Of a DNA stretch of 64,000 nt, positions 1 through 12,905 are shown piece by piece. Each line of letters begins with the position of its first letter. Position 1 is the stretch's first letter. A model generated the notes under the pieces. It ran no database searches, was not told the origin of the DNA, and saw nothing but the letters and a program-made list of their open reading frames with translations. The stretch spans positions 274,413,930 to 274,477,929 of the forward strand of contig JARYHS010008074.1 in the NCBI GenBank assembly GCA_031002005.1, written 5' to 3'. Source of the DNA: Vandiemenella viatica. Taxonomy: Eukaryota > Arthropoda > Insecta > Orthoptera > Morabidae. The position numbers and the translations under genes are program-made.

Positions 1-923
1 CATCCACGTCACGATAACCCTTAGCATTTCAACAGATTCCTAAGAGTTTTTAACTTCGTGTCAGAAAAAACGGCGTAGATATAAAACATACTTCTCCCTC
101 TCTATGACACAAAGAAACTGTAAAATAAAATATAATAACTGTAAATAATTATGACCAACTTAACTTTTTTGCCAAAGAAATGTGGTACAAGAATGAAAAT
201 AGACTCCATATTAATGAACACGAGGAAACTATTTCGTCATTTAGATTACAGCACTGGCATGCCAACAAAATTTAGTATCATTTGATAAGGCGTTAAAAGT
301 GTTGCGCAGTGACGTTTAATTGAGTCTCTCTCTTAACGTTACTAAAATGAACATTTTCATTTATCATTAGTTGATTTCTCAAGTAATTACAATTATAACT
401 TCGGTAATTATATTTTTTTAAGAAAAGGTTCCATATCCAGTTAGTTTTACAGGATCATGAGAAACTGATTTATTTCAATTATTTATCAGAATAAACTGCA
501 TGAAATGTTGATTATTTATGTGGAGATCCAAGCATACTTTTATTTTAGTCACGGTTTATTGAGCATGAGGTTCAGGATTACATTTGAGATTAAATAAAAA
601 AATTTAACCTAATAAGGAGAGGGGATGGCTCGGAAATATGAATTTTAATTGCTGTCAAGTTTTTATTTTTGTGACTCGAGTTAGTGCTAACATTCAAGCA
701 AAATGAACTCGACTTCTCTGATTACGAAGGACGATAAACAGACGAGTCTTATCAAGGAACAATGGCGTTCGAAGAAAGAGTTGCAGTAAATCAGGCGACC
801 ATTTGAGAGGGAGTGCGTCGCGCAGATAAGACAGCTCCCTCGGCTCCTGGCTCTGAGACTACCTGCCGTGGCGTGGCAGCACACGCACAAACCAAACAAG
901 TTATCTAGACGCACTCAGCAAAC
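1..923. other. AT-rich non-coding stretch, no recognised element
   Basis: No long open frame with coding-like composition, no tRNA-like boxes and no terminal inverted repeats were seen. The last 200 bases (about 720-920) are richer in GC than the rest and lie directly before the small ORF at 924, so they could be its promoter and 5' leader. No TATA box at a convincing distance was found. Confidence 0.5.
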
Positions 924-1214
924 ATGCAGGTACTAACAGGCATCAGGGAGGATTGTGAGAAAACAAATCTGAAAATAAGGTTTCTGAAATTAGTCGAAAT
1001 CATAGGTTACAAACCATTTGTTGTGTTTATTTATTTTATATTTATACCATACATCCTATGGGCAATTATCTACATGCATGAGAACATTCCGTATCAACAA
1101 GTCAGCGGCTCCGTAGGCTTTGCTACGATTAACGAAATAACTGGAGACGAATACAGCGAGGGCATTTCTTTCGACACAGATTGGGGACGATTAACTACCA
1201 ATTCTTCAGAATGA
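924..1214 (+). CDS. Hypothetical small single-pass membrane protein
   Basis: This is a 96-codon frame starting at a true ATG and ending in TGA. Codon use is balanced, unlike the homopolymer-like translations elsewhere. Residues 1-25 are basic and polar, residues about 30-50 form one strongly hydrophobic, aromatic segment (motif FVVFIYFIFIPYILW), and the last 40 residues are acidic and polar with no cysteine. That reads like a one-pass membrane protein or a single exon of a larger gene. I do not recognise a family. No splice donor is obvious at the 3' end and no AATAAA follows closely. It may also be a chance frame; a 96-codon frame with this composition is uncommon but not decisive in an AT-rich region. 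Confidence 0.35.
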   Translation: MQVLTGIREDCEKTNLKIRFLKLVEIIGYKPFVVFIYFIFIPYILWAIIYMHENIPYQQVSGSVGFATINEITGDEYSEGISFDTDWGRLTTNSSE

Positions 1215-1420
1215 CAATAGAACAAAACCAGCGCCGTTAAGGCTTTGTTTCCTGTGCACGAACAGTAGAACTCGGGCAGAAAAAAAAGCTTAAGTTCTTG
1301 TTCCGATCAGCCCGTAAAAAGTGGACCAGGTCTCAAAAAAAGGCATTTAACTGTGTTTTTAAAAAGAACAACAACTTGTAGCACAAACGTGCTATACCAT
1401 AGGCTTTCGTTACGAAGCAT

Positions 1421-1423
<3 letters not shown>

Positions 1424-1458
<35 letters not shown>
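1424..1458. repeat. (TG)n microsatellite
   Basis: An uninterrupted run of about 17 TG units. It explains the threonine-histidine repeat seen in the minus-strand translation over this position, which is therefore not a protein feature. Confidence 0.95.
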
Positions 1459-1461
<3 letters not shown>

Positions 1462-2397
1462 GCGAATGAGAGATCGAGGCTTACTCTTTCGTACACACCA
1501 TGGGAAGTCAAATTTAGAGACCCCTATTGACCGATGACAATGTCCGATGGCCTTACTGAATTGCTTCAACCCAGGACTTTGGTTAACAAGCTTGTGCACC
1601 TCCATCATCTCTCCTGCCCTGCTGCTCATGTTCCAAGTGGTGGGAACTTACCACCGCTATTTATCCCCGTGAAAGACACCAGACACCGTCATATTAACGC
1701 AGCAACCTCGGACGGCATTTTTCAGAAAAATAGCTCTAACGAATATCTGTAGCCTGTGGCTGGCACGGTTCTGAACACAACTTGACGAGTCCTTCTTATT
1801 CCTCGTAAACTGTATCAGTTTGATAACTGACAAATGTAATTCAATTATTGTTTAAAATGTCCAAGTTTCCACTCATTTTATGGATCCGATAAAAATTCGT
1901 GTTATTCACATTATCTATGAAAAAAAAAACATGAAAAACCAGGCAAGTACGAGTTGAAACTTACGGAATTAGTGTTCCGTACTTTAACGTGCTTAAGGTA
2001 ACTCCCGCTCATGGTAGTTCACACGGCTGTCGCTTGACATAAAAATCAACACTTGGCAGCTTACGTAGCGGATTCCGCTCCATGGCTCTCTTATCGCCAG
2101 TCACTCCACTACTGTAGACGTTTAATTCCTGTCAACATTATTGTGGATAGATTAGGATGTAGTGCACTTTGAATTAATGGCACTTGCAATACATTAATAT
2201 TATTGCAGGTCAAAGGCAAGTTAAAACGGAAAACTTTTTCTTGTTTTACTTATAAATTATACTGAATACATGTATTTTAGCAATTATCGATTGAATACGG
2301 TATATGTTCAATATTTGGGACAAATTTTAATTACTATGGAATTAGATAGAACGGCAACAAAAACCGTATATAACTACTATTAATTGTGGCTTAATGT
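1459..2397. other. Intergenic, no recognised element
   Basis: Mixed-composition sequence. A 72-codon plus-strand frame at 1534..1752 lies here, but nothing about it supports coding. No repeat of the families seen elsewhere in the window was matched with confidence. Confidence 0.4.
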
Positions 2398-2597
2398 TTC
2401 GTCAACGCCGAGGTGAGGACAGGGGCAAGGAATGGGAAAAAATTCGTCCACGGTCTATTAAAGCACCAATCCCGTCATTCTCTTGGAGTGATTTGGCGAA
2501 AGCATGGAAAACCCAAATCTGGGCGAGCGGACAGGGTTTCGAACCCACGTCCTCCCGAATGCGAGGCCAGATCTTTACAACTCGATCCATTGAGAAC
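2398..2597 (-). mobile_element. tRNA-derived SINE copy (family A), degenerate
   Basis: On the minus strand it reads from a tRNA-like head to the conserved SINE body. The B-box region is seen in reverse as GGTTTCGAACCC, followed by the CCCGAATGCGAGGCCAG block, and the body core AGTGATTTGGCGAAAGCATGG is recognisable. Divergence from the young copies (for example 44255..44507) is clear and no target duplication is visible. Open frames over it on both strands are shadows of the repeat. Confidence 0.85.
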
Positions 2598-2639
2598 GGA
2601 ATCTTAAAAATAGCTATTGATGGATCTTGTCTGAAGGGA

Positions 2640-2775
2640 GAGCGTTCATGCATTGGTATTCATGTATTTGGTTTTCGTGAATTCGGTTTTCCATGGTTGC
2701 CAGAAATGATTCCAGTGATATGCCGTGATAGATGCTCCACAAAGCCTGTGACCCATTTCTTTTCTGTTCCTTTAT
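2640..2775 (+). mobile_element. Old family A SINE fragment, opposite orientation
   Basis: It matches the SINE body in plus orientation: CGGTTTTCCATGGTTGCC followed by a gap-ridden match to the 'GATTCCAG' and 'TGCCG' blocks. The head is missing. Together with the copy at 2398..2597 it forms a head-to-head pair. Assignment rests on short blocks only. Confidence 0.45.
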
Positions 2776-5700
2776 TACAAATCTTCCTCCTCGCTTAGAA
2801 AGAGGCTTCAAACCCTGAAAAGACTTTAAAGGAATGCATCTATTAAAAAACTAACTAGCAAAAGTACAAAACTTCTTGAACTGCTGCAATTTTTTGTCGT
2901 CACAATACACGGAAGTAATAGTCTGCTGCACTTCCTCGTCATTTATGGTCTCCGGATTTCATGGAGTTTCCCCGTTGCCGTTCCGCAGCTATTACATTCG
3001 TTTTATGCACCGACTCCAATCAAGCAGCAACTAGCATTTGTAGCCTTCGTGAATTATGATCTCGTTCCCTATATCAATGGATGAACTTTCTTTACTGCAG
3101 GAGGGTGCGTGATTCGCCTCACTTCGGCTAGCACATGTTCGCGAAATCAGATCTCCACTGGGTGGAAATAAGCTGTCAAGTTAATCATCGTCTGCTGTGT
3201 AGAACACAAAGTACCCCCTGCTCTAAGCCACCTTTTGATTCTTACTGATGAGAATGTTACTTTCTACTGTTCTATTCGGAAATGTTTGGATATTAATTCT
3301 TATGCTCTGTGCAGGAGAAGGCTCAGTAAAATGTTTGCATGCTAATGTCAGTTACCGCTCCTATCAGATGCTTCCTGGGTGGTACAAGCATCTTATGTAT
3401 CCGAAGGCAGTGCCGCAGCTCAGTCATTAAAAACTGTCATTGAAAAATCGGGACTCGAATTTAAATCTTTGTGAGCAGGCGTTTGTACTCGCCTCACTTT
3501 GTTCATGACAGGACTCTGTGTTGCTTAGTGTTCTACGTTAAACTGTAGGTACCGCTACGCGGAGCTGAATACATGGCAACTTGGATCTCTGTCTGCAGGT
3601 AGTAATGGTAATCTCGTTGTGGTCGTAATGTCCTGGTAACACGGTTTCATACCGGCTGCGCAATCCGCTCCTATCGTAGAACTACCGCGTATAGGAAGTC
3701 CACAGCTTAACCTGGAATACGAAACACGGAAGTGTTCACATTACACGGAGAGTTGTGACAGATGTGTCTGTCGGGTTAATGGCCTTTGAAAATCCAGCAC
3801 AGACCGGGATTGAATAGGGGAACTTTCGATCTCCAGTCAGGCGACTAATCCACTTTGCCTCCAGGTGCATACTGGGTAATAAACACATACAAATTTACTT
3901 TATATATCTGGAAATTAGTCTTATTGTTAGTCTTATTGTTATTCGTCGTTCTCCAAAAAGCATTTTTCTTAAAAAAATTACCTTCATTATATTTATGGCA
4001 TTGATTTTAATTTTAGCTTATCTTCAAACGAATTTATTATTATTATTTTTATTTTTTATTTTTTATTTACTGAAAAGTTTAACGAAATAATCAAAGTTAA
4101 TTATTTGTTAAAGACGTGTACACTTTGTCTAAATTCAGAATCAAACTTATTTGCTATTTGTCAGTAAGTTTAATTCCAGCTGGACATTTTAATTATACAC
4201 TACATTTTGCAGATTTAAATATGTATTCAACTGCGGGGAAAACGGAGACATTATTTGTTGTCGAGTGCCGCGTTACGTATCGACTTCTTTCGACTGCTTG
4301 GCTTCCTCCTTTTGTTGCTGGGTTCGTTAGCGGCTGTTTTCTCTGGCCGGTGCCTGGCACGGTTCTGCACGCTGGGCTGCAGCTGAACAATGAGCCCCGA
4401 GTAAATCACGCACCCAACACTTTGCGTAGAAAGTTGAGGAACCCAGAGCAAAGGCTTCAACCCGCTTCCAGGCTGCGACAGGTTTTAAGTGTACCACGGG
4501 AAGCTGACGTGGCACGGGTGGTAGGGGAAGGACTACCTGTGGATTGTCTGGGATATTAAGGACGAAGAACCTTTTACGGAAAGTAGGGAGCATCCTCATG
4601 TCTGTGTGAATGTTTTATTCTGTTTGTGAAAATTAGTTTTTGAGGCTGATAACGCATAGTATCTCAGAATTCAAATAGGTGACCGCAGAATACCATATCA
4701 AAACAGCAGATCAGAATAGCCTGTTCGCCGTAACGGAGCCTTGATCCATTGTACCTTCTGGTGTACTGAAACTTCACAGAAAAAAATTCTCGTTTCCGTA
4801 CCTATAGGATCTGGCACTACCGCTGCTGGAAATTTCAGGCTGTACGATAATATTTAGCTCTTTAGGCAGTTGAGTGAACCTTTGGTTTATTTGCTGTTAG
4901 AGGTTTAGTTCAACTTATCTGAAAAGTTATAAAACAGGTAAAGAAAGATTAATTACGATTGAGAAGCAGTATCAGGTAATTAGGTACAGAGGGGCTCAGC
5001 TGTATTATGTAATTGGAGATCTGTCTATTGCAGTGATGGATGTTCCTCTCATTCTCACGTATCTCGTAACAGAGTTGTTTTATTATGCAGACGTATTTAC
5101 GTTCGTATTTAAAGATCCAAAATAACTAAGCAAATTTTTAAAGCTATTGGTAGTCTGTAGAAAGCGGTAGTTAATGTCATTAGGACAATGGTAAAGTTGG
5201 TAATGAAGTGTTTGTTGCCTATAGAATTAATTGAAAGCGGTTTTGCGACGACAATTATAGACTGTGCGGTAATTTCAGCCAGACATTTCGTCATAGTCAG
5301 ATTTCATGAGGACATTTCTTATCTCGTTTGTCGGCGTTGCACATTTAAAGTCTGGCTTAGACCTTAATATACTGGAACCAGTAATTAAATACAATACGTC
5401 AATACATCTGAGAGCAGTTTGTGGGTCAGTTTAATTTATTTATTTTTGGTACCTGCTGGTCGGCGATGAACAGTTTACTGAATGGTGGTTGACGTAGGTC
5501 AATTAGAACTAGCAGAGCAATTAAATTTATTTAAAATATAGTTTTTAAATAAGCAGTCATACCTGAAATCAAAACAATAAAAAGGAAAAATTTGTCTGGG
5601 CGTACACCTGTAAACAATCCGCTGCACAAGTCATTGCTACCGAATTTTTTCTAAAAATAATTTTGAAGCGATAACTGTCATTGAGGAGCTGAATATCTCG

Positions 5701-8393
5701 GCCTCGCGTGGTTCATAACAGTACGACGAGTCTGAGTCTGTGCTCTACTTCAGACGAAGTAGTAATGCGACAAGGAATCAGGACGTATGACCGGTAGTGA
5801 TACGAGACAGAAGACCAAGATGCGGAAGCATCTGTCACTGGTGATTGTTTCTTACTAGGGCGGCGGTAGTGGCGACTCTTGCACAACTGTTTTGCCGATC
5901 AACCAGCGTTCATACCCTTGGACAGGGCTCTTCAGCTAATAATGTATACCCTGTCAATATAATTGTTACTGGGATGCCACATAACCAAGTATAACTATGA
6001 CACTGTTTGCAAACAGAATGAGGCAAAGAGATCTGAAGCTTCCTTAATATGTGAAACAGAATACGTCATTCAATATCAGTTCTATAAAATTACAGCACTG
6101 ACAAAGTATCGTTGATGAATGGTGTGGATTTCAGAAAGAATATAAAAGGAAAAAGATAAGCATCTGTAGCTATTTACAACAAAAATTTTAGTGGTCTACA
6201 TATTAATTTTTATAGGGTTGGCTAAGTTTATTAAGAAATGATAAGAACATAGCAGTGCACGAGGAATATGAAAAAGGTTTTTCTGTGGAATTATTTATCC
6301 AAAAAAAACTTTTTTCCTACTTGGACTAGTGGTTTATTTCCTGGTAACATTAACCAGAATAAAAGTCTGCATAGGAATTTACAACAAACTTCTTTTTTTT
6401 TATTTGGTTCAGCACACTCCCTGGCTGAGGCCCCGCTACGAATTTGTATTGCCTGTAAGTATTAGAGAGTTTTTTGATACTTCTTTTAACATATTTGTGT
6501 GTAATTAGGTATCGGTACTTAATGTATGGTCAGAGGTTACTGTGTGCAGGGGATCCAAAAAGAGGGCCGCTGGCTTAATTCACCTGGCGTGGGGAAGGGG
6601 AGGCGGCTATTCCTGTCTGAGAGGTCCCGCAGTGGGGATGAGCACCGTTAGCCGCAAACCCGGTCACCTACTTCCGCTGCCCGCCGTGGGAGGCGCTCGC
6701 GCTCCAACTCCGGTTGGACGAGCGCTAGCGCCTCCGCTTATACAGACCCGCTCAACAGGCCTCCTATGTGTGGAACCAACAAGCGCGCGTTTTGACCTTT
6801 GTGTGAAAATATGCGTTCTTGCAGTTATATCTAACAGTGAAGCTAGGTGTTATCACTTATTTTTAATTTGATACCTTAATTTTTTTCATTTCAAAGCAAA
6901 ATTAAACTTGCGGCTACAAAACTTGTTCTCCATGAATCTACATGTAACTATCGCGATATTTAAACAAAATGCCCTTTAAGGGTCCTGAAGGGAGGTTGTG
7001 TGGTCCCGATTCAAATTCCAGTCACTGCTGAAATTTTTATGCTAGCTTAAACTGATCTCGATTCCTAGCAAAGCTTTACTTCGTTTGTGTAAAGTACATT
7101 CCATAATCCTAGTTGACTGAACATTGCGTTAAGGTACGACGAAGGTGCAACAAAACTGAACCATCAGCATGCATTATAGGGAACACAGGATTTATTTATT
7201 TATCCTTAATGTAAGCAAATTACATTGTATTCTAATGTAACGGAGGTGTGTATATAATTTTTAATATTCTGGTTATTGAATGTTTTTATGTACCACATGA
7301 TTCGATAATAAGCACAAAATTTAACGAGGTAGAAACAATATATGAATGTTAATCAAGCACTTTGTATGAAAAAAGGAGAAAATTAAAAGGAATAGAACAA
7401 AAAATACTAGAATTTGTTTTTTATGTGCGAATTTAATTTATTTAACTACATTCTAGCAAGGAAAGTGGGAAAATAAATAAATATTTCTGTTATATTTGCT
7501 ATCTGTTACCATTAAATACCTTTGAACTCTGCTTCTCTGTCAAAATCATAATTTTCCTCTCTCTCCGAATCTCAGTAGTAATTTAGTGAATGTAACTTTC
7601 TTTGACTGGTAGTTGCTTAGACCTGCGGAGAATCAAGTAGCGTAGTTTCTGATTAACTTGTATTTGCGTCCATGGTTAGCAGTAAAGAAAGCCTTTACAT
7701 ATACAACACTAAGGTTAATAATGTAGTTCTTGACAGATTGATAAAATCCAATGAATCTGTAGTATGGAAAATGTGCTGATCACAAACCAGAAATCTGCGA
7801 TTTACGTTATCATGAGTCATCAAATATTATAAAGGACGTGATTTTGATTAAGCGCGAAATACAGACAACAAAGTTTGTTTCGTGAATTGTTTGACACGAA
7901 ACCGTTTATAGGTTACCTGTCGGTATGTGAGCGTCATTGTAAAGCCTTGAGAATAACGGACCATGCACTGAAGGGTGATACTATTGCCTCAATAGAAAAC
8001 AGAACGAAATATTAGGGTAGAAGTTTTCGTTCACTAACTCAAGTTCACGAGAGAGAGCACAGAATATTTAGTATATTAGCGTTAGAAATATGAATTTGTT
8101 GAATTACAGCTAGAGCTTGGCTTGAAAATGTCCGCGTAAATTGTAAAGTATCTTGTATGTTTGATTTTTTAACATTAAGGTTTTACTGAACAGGAAAAAA
8201 ACTTTTTTAATAGTTATTGAATCACTGAACCTGAGTAACTAGGGAGGGAGCATTATATATTTTAATAATACTCACAAACCTACATTAAAGACAGCAAATG
8301 CTGAACCCAACACTCAAAATTAAAAATGGACTTTCCCAAAATGGAAGTGGATATGACAGAAAAATCTCTGAGTGAAGTAAAGTACCTTTTTTT
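2776..8393. other. Intergenic, 5.6 kb without a supported gene
   Basis: Mostly AT-rich. Two GC-richer patches stand out, about 4250-4560 and 6540-6800. Both give overlapping open frames on several strands with arginine, proline and serine bias, which is typical of GC-driven chance frames. Around 3780-3880 there is a weak tRNA-like block (GGGATTGAATAG...GATCTCCAGTCAGGCG), and around 6995-7030 another (CCCGATTCAAATTCC). Both may be worn SINE heads. No gene is claimed. Confidence 0.4.
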
Positions 8394-8541
8394 TAAGGAA
8401 CCATCCTGTCGTTCTACTAGAGTGATTTCGCAAAAACCACGAAAAACCGAAATCTAAAGGGCCGGATCAGGATTCGAGCCTGCATCCTCCCAAATGCGAG
8501 GCCGAGCGTTACAGCTCACCTGCCTTGCTCAATCGGGGTAT
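8394..8541 (-). mobile_element. tRNA-derived SINE copy (family A), 3'-truncated
   Basis: In reverse it shows GGAACCATCCTGTCGTTC, the diverged body, GGATTCGAGCCTGC (B box) and CCCAAATGCGAGGCC, ending near GCTCAATCGG, the worn 5' end. The 3' tail is replaced by a short T run. It lies about 70 bases upstream of the LINE fragment at 8611. Confidence 0.8.
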
Positions 8542-8610
8542 TAAAATTCTATAAGAAAATAAATTAACAAAATAAACTTAAATTTCAGAGGCTAAATACT
8601 TGTAAAATAA

Positions 8611-9201
8611 TATCAATTCTGTTACTTGGGAAGTAAAATTACAACCGATGGCCGAAGCAGGAATGATGTTAAAAGCAGAATAGCACTAGGAAAAAGAGCC
8701 TTCGTGAAAAAGAGAAATCTTTTAGTTTCAAATATTGATCTAGGAATTAGAAAGAACTTTTTAAAACTCTTTGTGTGGAGCACAGCACTTTATCGTAGCG
8801 AAACATGGACTTTAGGAATACCGAAAATAAAGAAAATTGAAGCATTTAAAATGTGGTGCTACAGAAGAATGCTGAAAATTAAGTGGACAGACAAAGTAAG
8901 AAATGAACGAGTTTTGGAAATGGTGGGTGAGTAAAGAAGTTTGTGGAAGAAGCTTACAGAAAGAACAGACAGGCTGGTAGGTCATATTTTGAGACATGCA
9001 GGATTGGTTAATTTGTTAGTGGAGGGAACAGCCGAAGGTAAGAACTATAGAGGAAGACAGAGATCAGAATATATGAAGCAGATAATTGAGGACTTGGGCT
9101 GTAAGGGGTGTGTAGAAATGAAGAGGTTAGCACAGGATAGGAAGGGATGGAGGATTACATCAAACCAGTCGAAAGACTGACGACAGAAAAAAAAAAAAAA
9201 A
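8611..9201 (+). mobile_element. 5'-truncated non-LTR retrotransposon, C-terminal end of ORF2
   Basis: One reading frame runs from 8611 to the terminal TGA at 9178-9180, broken only by a single TAA at 8932-8934. Motifs typical of the region downstream of the LINE reverse-transcriptase fingers are visible: YLGSKITTDGRS, then alanine/lysine-rich sequence, YRSETWTL, KMWCYRRMLKIKWTDKV, VGHILRHAGL and EMKRLAQDRKGWR. The stop is followed at once by GACGACAG and an A-rich tail (9187-9201), the natural 3' end. The catalytic reverse-transcriptase core and endonuclease are absent, so the copy is dead on arrival. I would place it in an RTE- or Jockey-like clade but cannot fix it from this part. Confidence 0.88.
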
Positions 9202-10660
9202 GAGAGAGATAATTTTCGAAGTTTATTTTAATTACTTGTATTAGTTTTTAACTTGGATTTAACTAACATAACATAGTTTAAAATATATACTTTTAACTTT
9301 GATGATAATACATCGGTTGTATGAGATTTCCTTTAACAGAATATCTCTGTTGTGAACATCAGATTTACGGAAACTGTAAATCCAAAATTATTTTCATTCG
9401 TCTGTCGCCAACTGCAAATAACAAACTCAACTAGCTATCTTCTAGCATTTCAAGGAAAGGCGTTAGAAATCAGCGGCATTGCCGGGGATTCCTACGAACA
9501 GTTAGAGTGATGTCCAAACCCAGTGTTTAACTCTGACGTTATAAACTACTACCGCCGAAGTTCGTCTTCTTACACTAAACAATTCTGGAATCTAAGAAAA
9601 ATATTCTGAATCATGAGGAAGTGTTTTGTTATCAGTGGTATGCGAATACGTTGTTGATTCCCATTATTATGGACATGTGACTGGATTTAATGTTAATATA
9701 ATCAGTATTTTGATTTCAATACATTTTTTATGAAATATCGCCTCAAACTTACCAGTTATTTGGTAAACTTCTCACACATTAGCTTGGAAGTGATACAAGC
9801 TATCAGATTCACGGGTATATAATTTGAAATTTCTTTTAAGATAACAACTCGTTTTTCACGTTCAACATCTTAATAGTAATGTTTTCTCCAGTTTTTAACC
9901 AAGTATATTAGACAACTACTACACATTATTGATTTACTGAGTGGTTCTTCAGGTCTGGGGTCTATATTCGTATAAACGTTATAAGTGTGCAGCAATCGCT
10001 AACTTCACGTCTAGTCATTGCATTAAGGAGACTTTTTAACAGAACACCGTGAATCATAGTGGGCCCTGTAATCGCGTCCTGCTTGTAAGGCCAGTGCGTC
10101 ACAGATGCTAGTTGCATAACTTTCGGGAAGTAAGTTCTTCGTCACTTGACGGTTGACTAATGCCACGAGTCAGATTGTAGCATCGCCAATTGTCCTCTTT
10201 TTCCAGTAGGGAGGTATTGGATAGCGTTTCATATTGCACAGCCTAAAAGTGTCAACAAATAAAAACCTGATTACTATAAAATGCAGTTAAAGCAGGACCT
10301 AGAAATAACAATACCAGAAAAGTTATATCCAAAGTCCCAATTTGTTTGTATTGGACCAAAAATCCAGTATTATGTTTCAAAGCTTATATTTCTCTTTAAA
10401 TATCTTATGAAAACAATAATTACTGAATATTTTATCGCTGACTGACTTAGAGAATTTGGGAGTAGTAGAAAGCTGTACATTTCTTTGTGAGATGAGTTTA
10501 CAAGTGACTCAAAACATTGTTTCATATTGTCTAAGAATTCTGTACTGTTTTTATAAAGTGTTAACTTTTTTCTTCTCGAACAGAAACATTATTTTGCATA
10601 CATTATGTGTGTAAGTTGGACTTTCAGTCCTTCTATCTCATTTGGTTACTTAATCTACCC
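9202..10660. other. Intergenic, no recognised element
   Basis: AT-rich sequence without coding-like frames or clear repeats. A short GC-richer block near 10060-10110 (GGGCCCTGTAATCGCG) resembles the edge of a worn retroposon but is too short to assign. Confidence 0.4.
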
Positions 10661-10745
10661 GGCGTGGCAATGTAGGGGATACAACTCTGGCATTGTCAAT
10701 GTCATCTGTTCGAGTCTGGTCTCTGGTGTGTGTGGTTTTAATTAA
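10661..10745 (+). mobile_element. tRNA-like SINE head, second family
   Basis: A-box-like TGGCAATGTAGG begins at 10665 and B-box-like TGTTCGAGTCT at 10707. This 42-base spacing fits a tRNA gene. The block starts CCCGGCGTGG and runs into GGTGTGTGTGGTTTTA, a pattern common in insect SINEs. It differs in sequence from family A. The stems are not intact, so it is not a functional tRNA gene. Confidence 0.5.
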
Positions 10746-12659
10746 GTTGTGTTATGTCCGTCTTGAGTTCAATCTAACACGATTACAAGAACAAAGCCTG
10801 ATACAGTAGTTAGTGCAATACAAATAGCTGGAGTTGGATAAATATTCATATAGAGTGAAGGCGATATATAAAAAAAATCCTAATGTACCAACCAAATTTG
10901 GTGAAAATTCTAAATATCAACATTCAAGAAGCAGTGGATGCGAATAGATTTAGTAGAGCTGCTAATTTCCTTAATATTTCCCGGTGCTAGTTTCAAAAGA
11001 AATCGAACATGATAAACATTATGATTACTATTATCAGTTTCTCACATCATACTAAGTGAAACTAAAGCAGTTTTAATGTTAGTCGACGGGTAGTTCGGGA
11101 AACACATCTCTCATTGCGCCAGATGATGTAGGCAGGTCTTCGGTCCTCAGAAGATGCCCCACGGTGAAAGTTAGGAATTCCATTCACAAAGCTTGTTTTG
11201 CAGTTCATTGCTAATGCATTACGCCTACAGGACTTCCTGTCGGTAATTTGCGACTCACGTTTTGGCACAGCAGGACACAGTCAATACTTACATCGATGTA
11301 ATCGTCAACAGCATATTACTGTCAACATTTGCTCAATGTCTATACGCTTTGGAGAATACTGCGCCTCAATTCATAATTTATAATACAAATTTTACAGTAT
11401 TTTTTCAACAATGAAACCAAAAAATGGAACCATTTTTTGTATTTGAAGCGCGTTATTGTACTTTATACAAAACTCTGAATTCATTGGCTGAAATATTTCG
11501 AAACCTTAGTGAAAATTCGGCTTAGTCTCTAGATGTTATGCCGACGTTAAGAGATAGAGACAGTTACGTGAGTGAGTGTGTATAAATATTGGGGCCCCTG
11601 CACTGTAGGCAGCCACTTAGACATGCGACCTGTGCTGGTAGGGGCGAGCAGGAAACGAGGCGCTGATATGATAAGCCCACACTGTTCTACTGACCCACAT
11701 GGCCAATCCGGCACTACTCGGCTTTGCTATCTATTTCGTACGGTACCTCCAAGGTCTTTTTATTTTAGCGTTTCAGTGTTTCTATGATCTTCTTTCGGTT
11801 AGCTATATGATACTACACCCTTCCTGTAAAAATCCGCACAGAACATTAAATCAATATATTTAAAAAAATGTTTTAAAGAAAAATGGCTGTAAAACAAGGT
11901 TAAACCCATTTAATTGAATACTGACATTCTTCACTCTTCCCACGCTCATTGACTTACATTAAAATTTGTCTATCTACACTTCATTTGTTTCTGAAACCTG
12001 ATAAAAGAAAGAGAGAGAGAGAGAGAGTGTGTGGGGGGGGGGGGGAGGGGAAGGATCTTGGTGACATGAAATGCAACTGTAACTTTTAAATTTTACTGTA
12101 AAATTTATAATTTATTTTATTTATCGTTTGTTAAAGGCTATAGATGTTAAATGAAGAAGTAGACCACATATTTCTACTGTATATGGAAACGGTTGGTAAA
12201 TTTAACGAAAAGTGAATGAGGTCACTGAGCGGATAAAAATTGAAGAACTTGCTTTTGATTTATTACAAAATTTATTAAATTTCATCACGTTTCTAAATGA
12301 GCTTAACCGTAGATCTTAAGAAGGCGTTCTGCAGTGGTTATGAGTTGGAGGACATATGAAGTATAAATAAACAGCCTAAAGTTCTAAAGGACAATACTCC
12401 TCTTATATCTAGATTTAGAAATGATTCTCGGTGTTTACCAACCATTTTTAAGAAATTTATTCCAGCAATAAATTTTTAATACAGAATACTTTTCCCCACC
12501 TGCTGAGAGACAGTAATGTTGTACAAACAAAAATTTCTCTGAGACGTACAAAAAAAATAATCACTCAATATTTTATACTAGTATGATTTTTTTTTACCAT
12601 TTCAGGCCAGTCTTGTATAAGACAGCAGCTGTCTATCGCATGCCTCTTAAGGAAGACAT
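10746..12659. other. Intergenic with one mixed microsatellite
   Basis: No gene recognised. A TATAAATA sequence lies at about 11581 in front of a GC-richer block (11590-11750), but no supported ORF follows. The short frames at 11062..11383 overlap on both strands and look like chance. Confidence 0.4.
12011..12050. repeat. (GA)n-(GT)n microsatellite followed by a G13 run
   Basis: About eight GA units are followed by three GT units, then 13 consecutive G bases (12033-12045) and GGGG after one A. Confidence 0.95.
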
Positions 12660-12905
12660 AAGTCATTGGCTGTTTTTTTTCCTTAAGGCTTTACGCCTCG
12701 TCGACGTCAAGGTCATTAGAGGCGGGATGGAACTAGGGAAGCCATGGCCTTTTGAAGGAAGCGTCCCGTCATTCGCCTGGAGTAATTTGGGGAGACCATG
12801 TAAAACCCAAATCTTCATTCCCGGACGGGGATTCGAACCGGCGTCCTCCCGAATGCGAGGACAGAGCGTTAACCGCTCACTCACTACACTCGGTAAAGTC
12901 ATTGG
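12660..12905 (-). mobile_element. Young tRNA-derived SINE (family A) with 10-bp target duplication
   Basis: SINE body 12670..12895, read on the minus strand. The perfect target duplication AAGTCATTGG lies at 12660-12669 and 12896-12905. Seen in reverse are the T-rich end (RNA 3' tail), GCCTCGTCGACGTCAAGG (3' stem), ATTAGAGGCGGGAT, GGCCTTTTGAAGGAAGC, the core GTAATTTGGGGAGACC, the B-box complement GGGGATTCGAACC and CGAATGCGAGGAC, ending at ACACTCGGT (5' end). The plus-strand 119-codon and minus-strand 103-codon frames here are repeat shadows. Confidence 0.95.

Noticed and set aside
4116..4599. Overlapping frames of 147 (plus), 90 and 69 (minus) codons
   Set aside because: Three strands and frames are open at once without motif, and the plus-strand start is not ATG.
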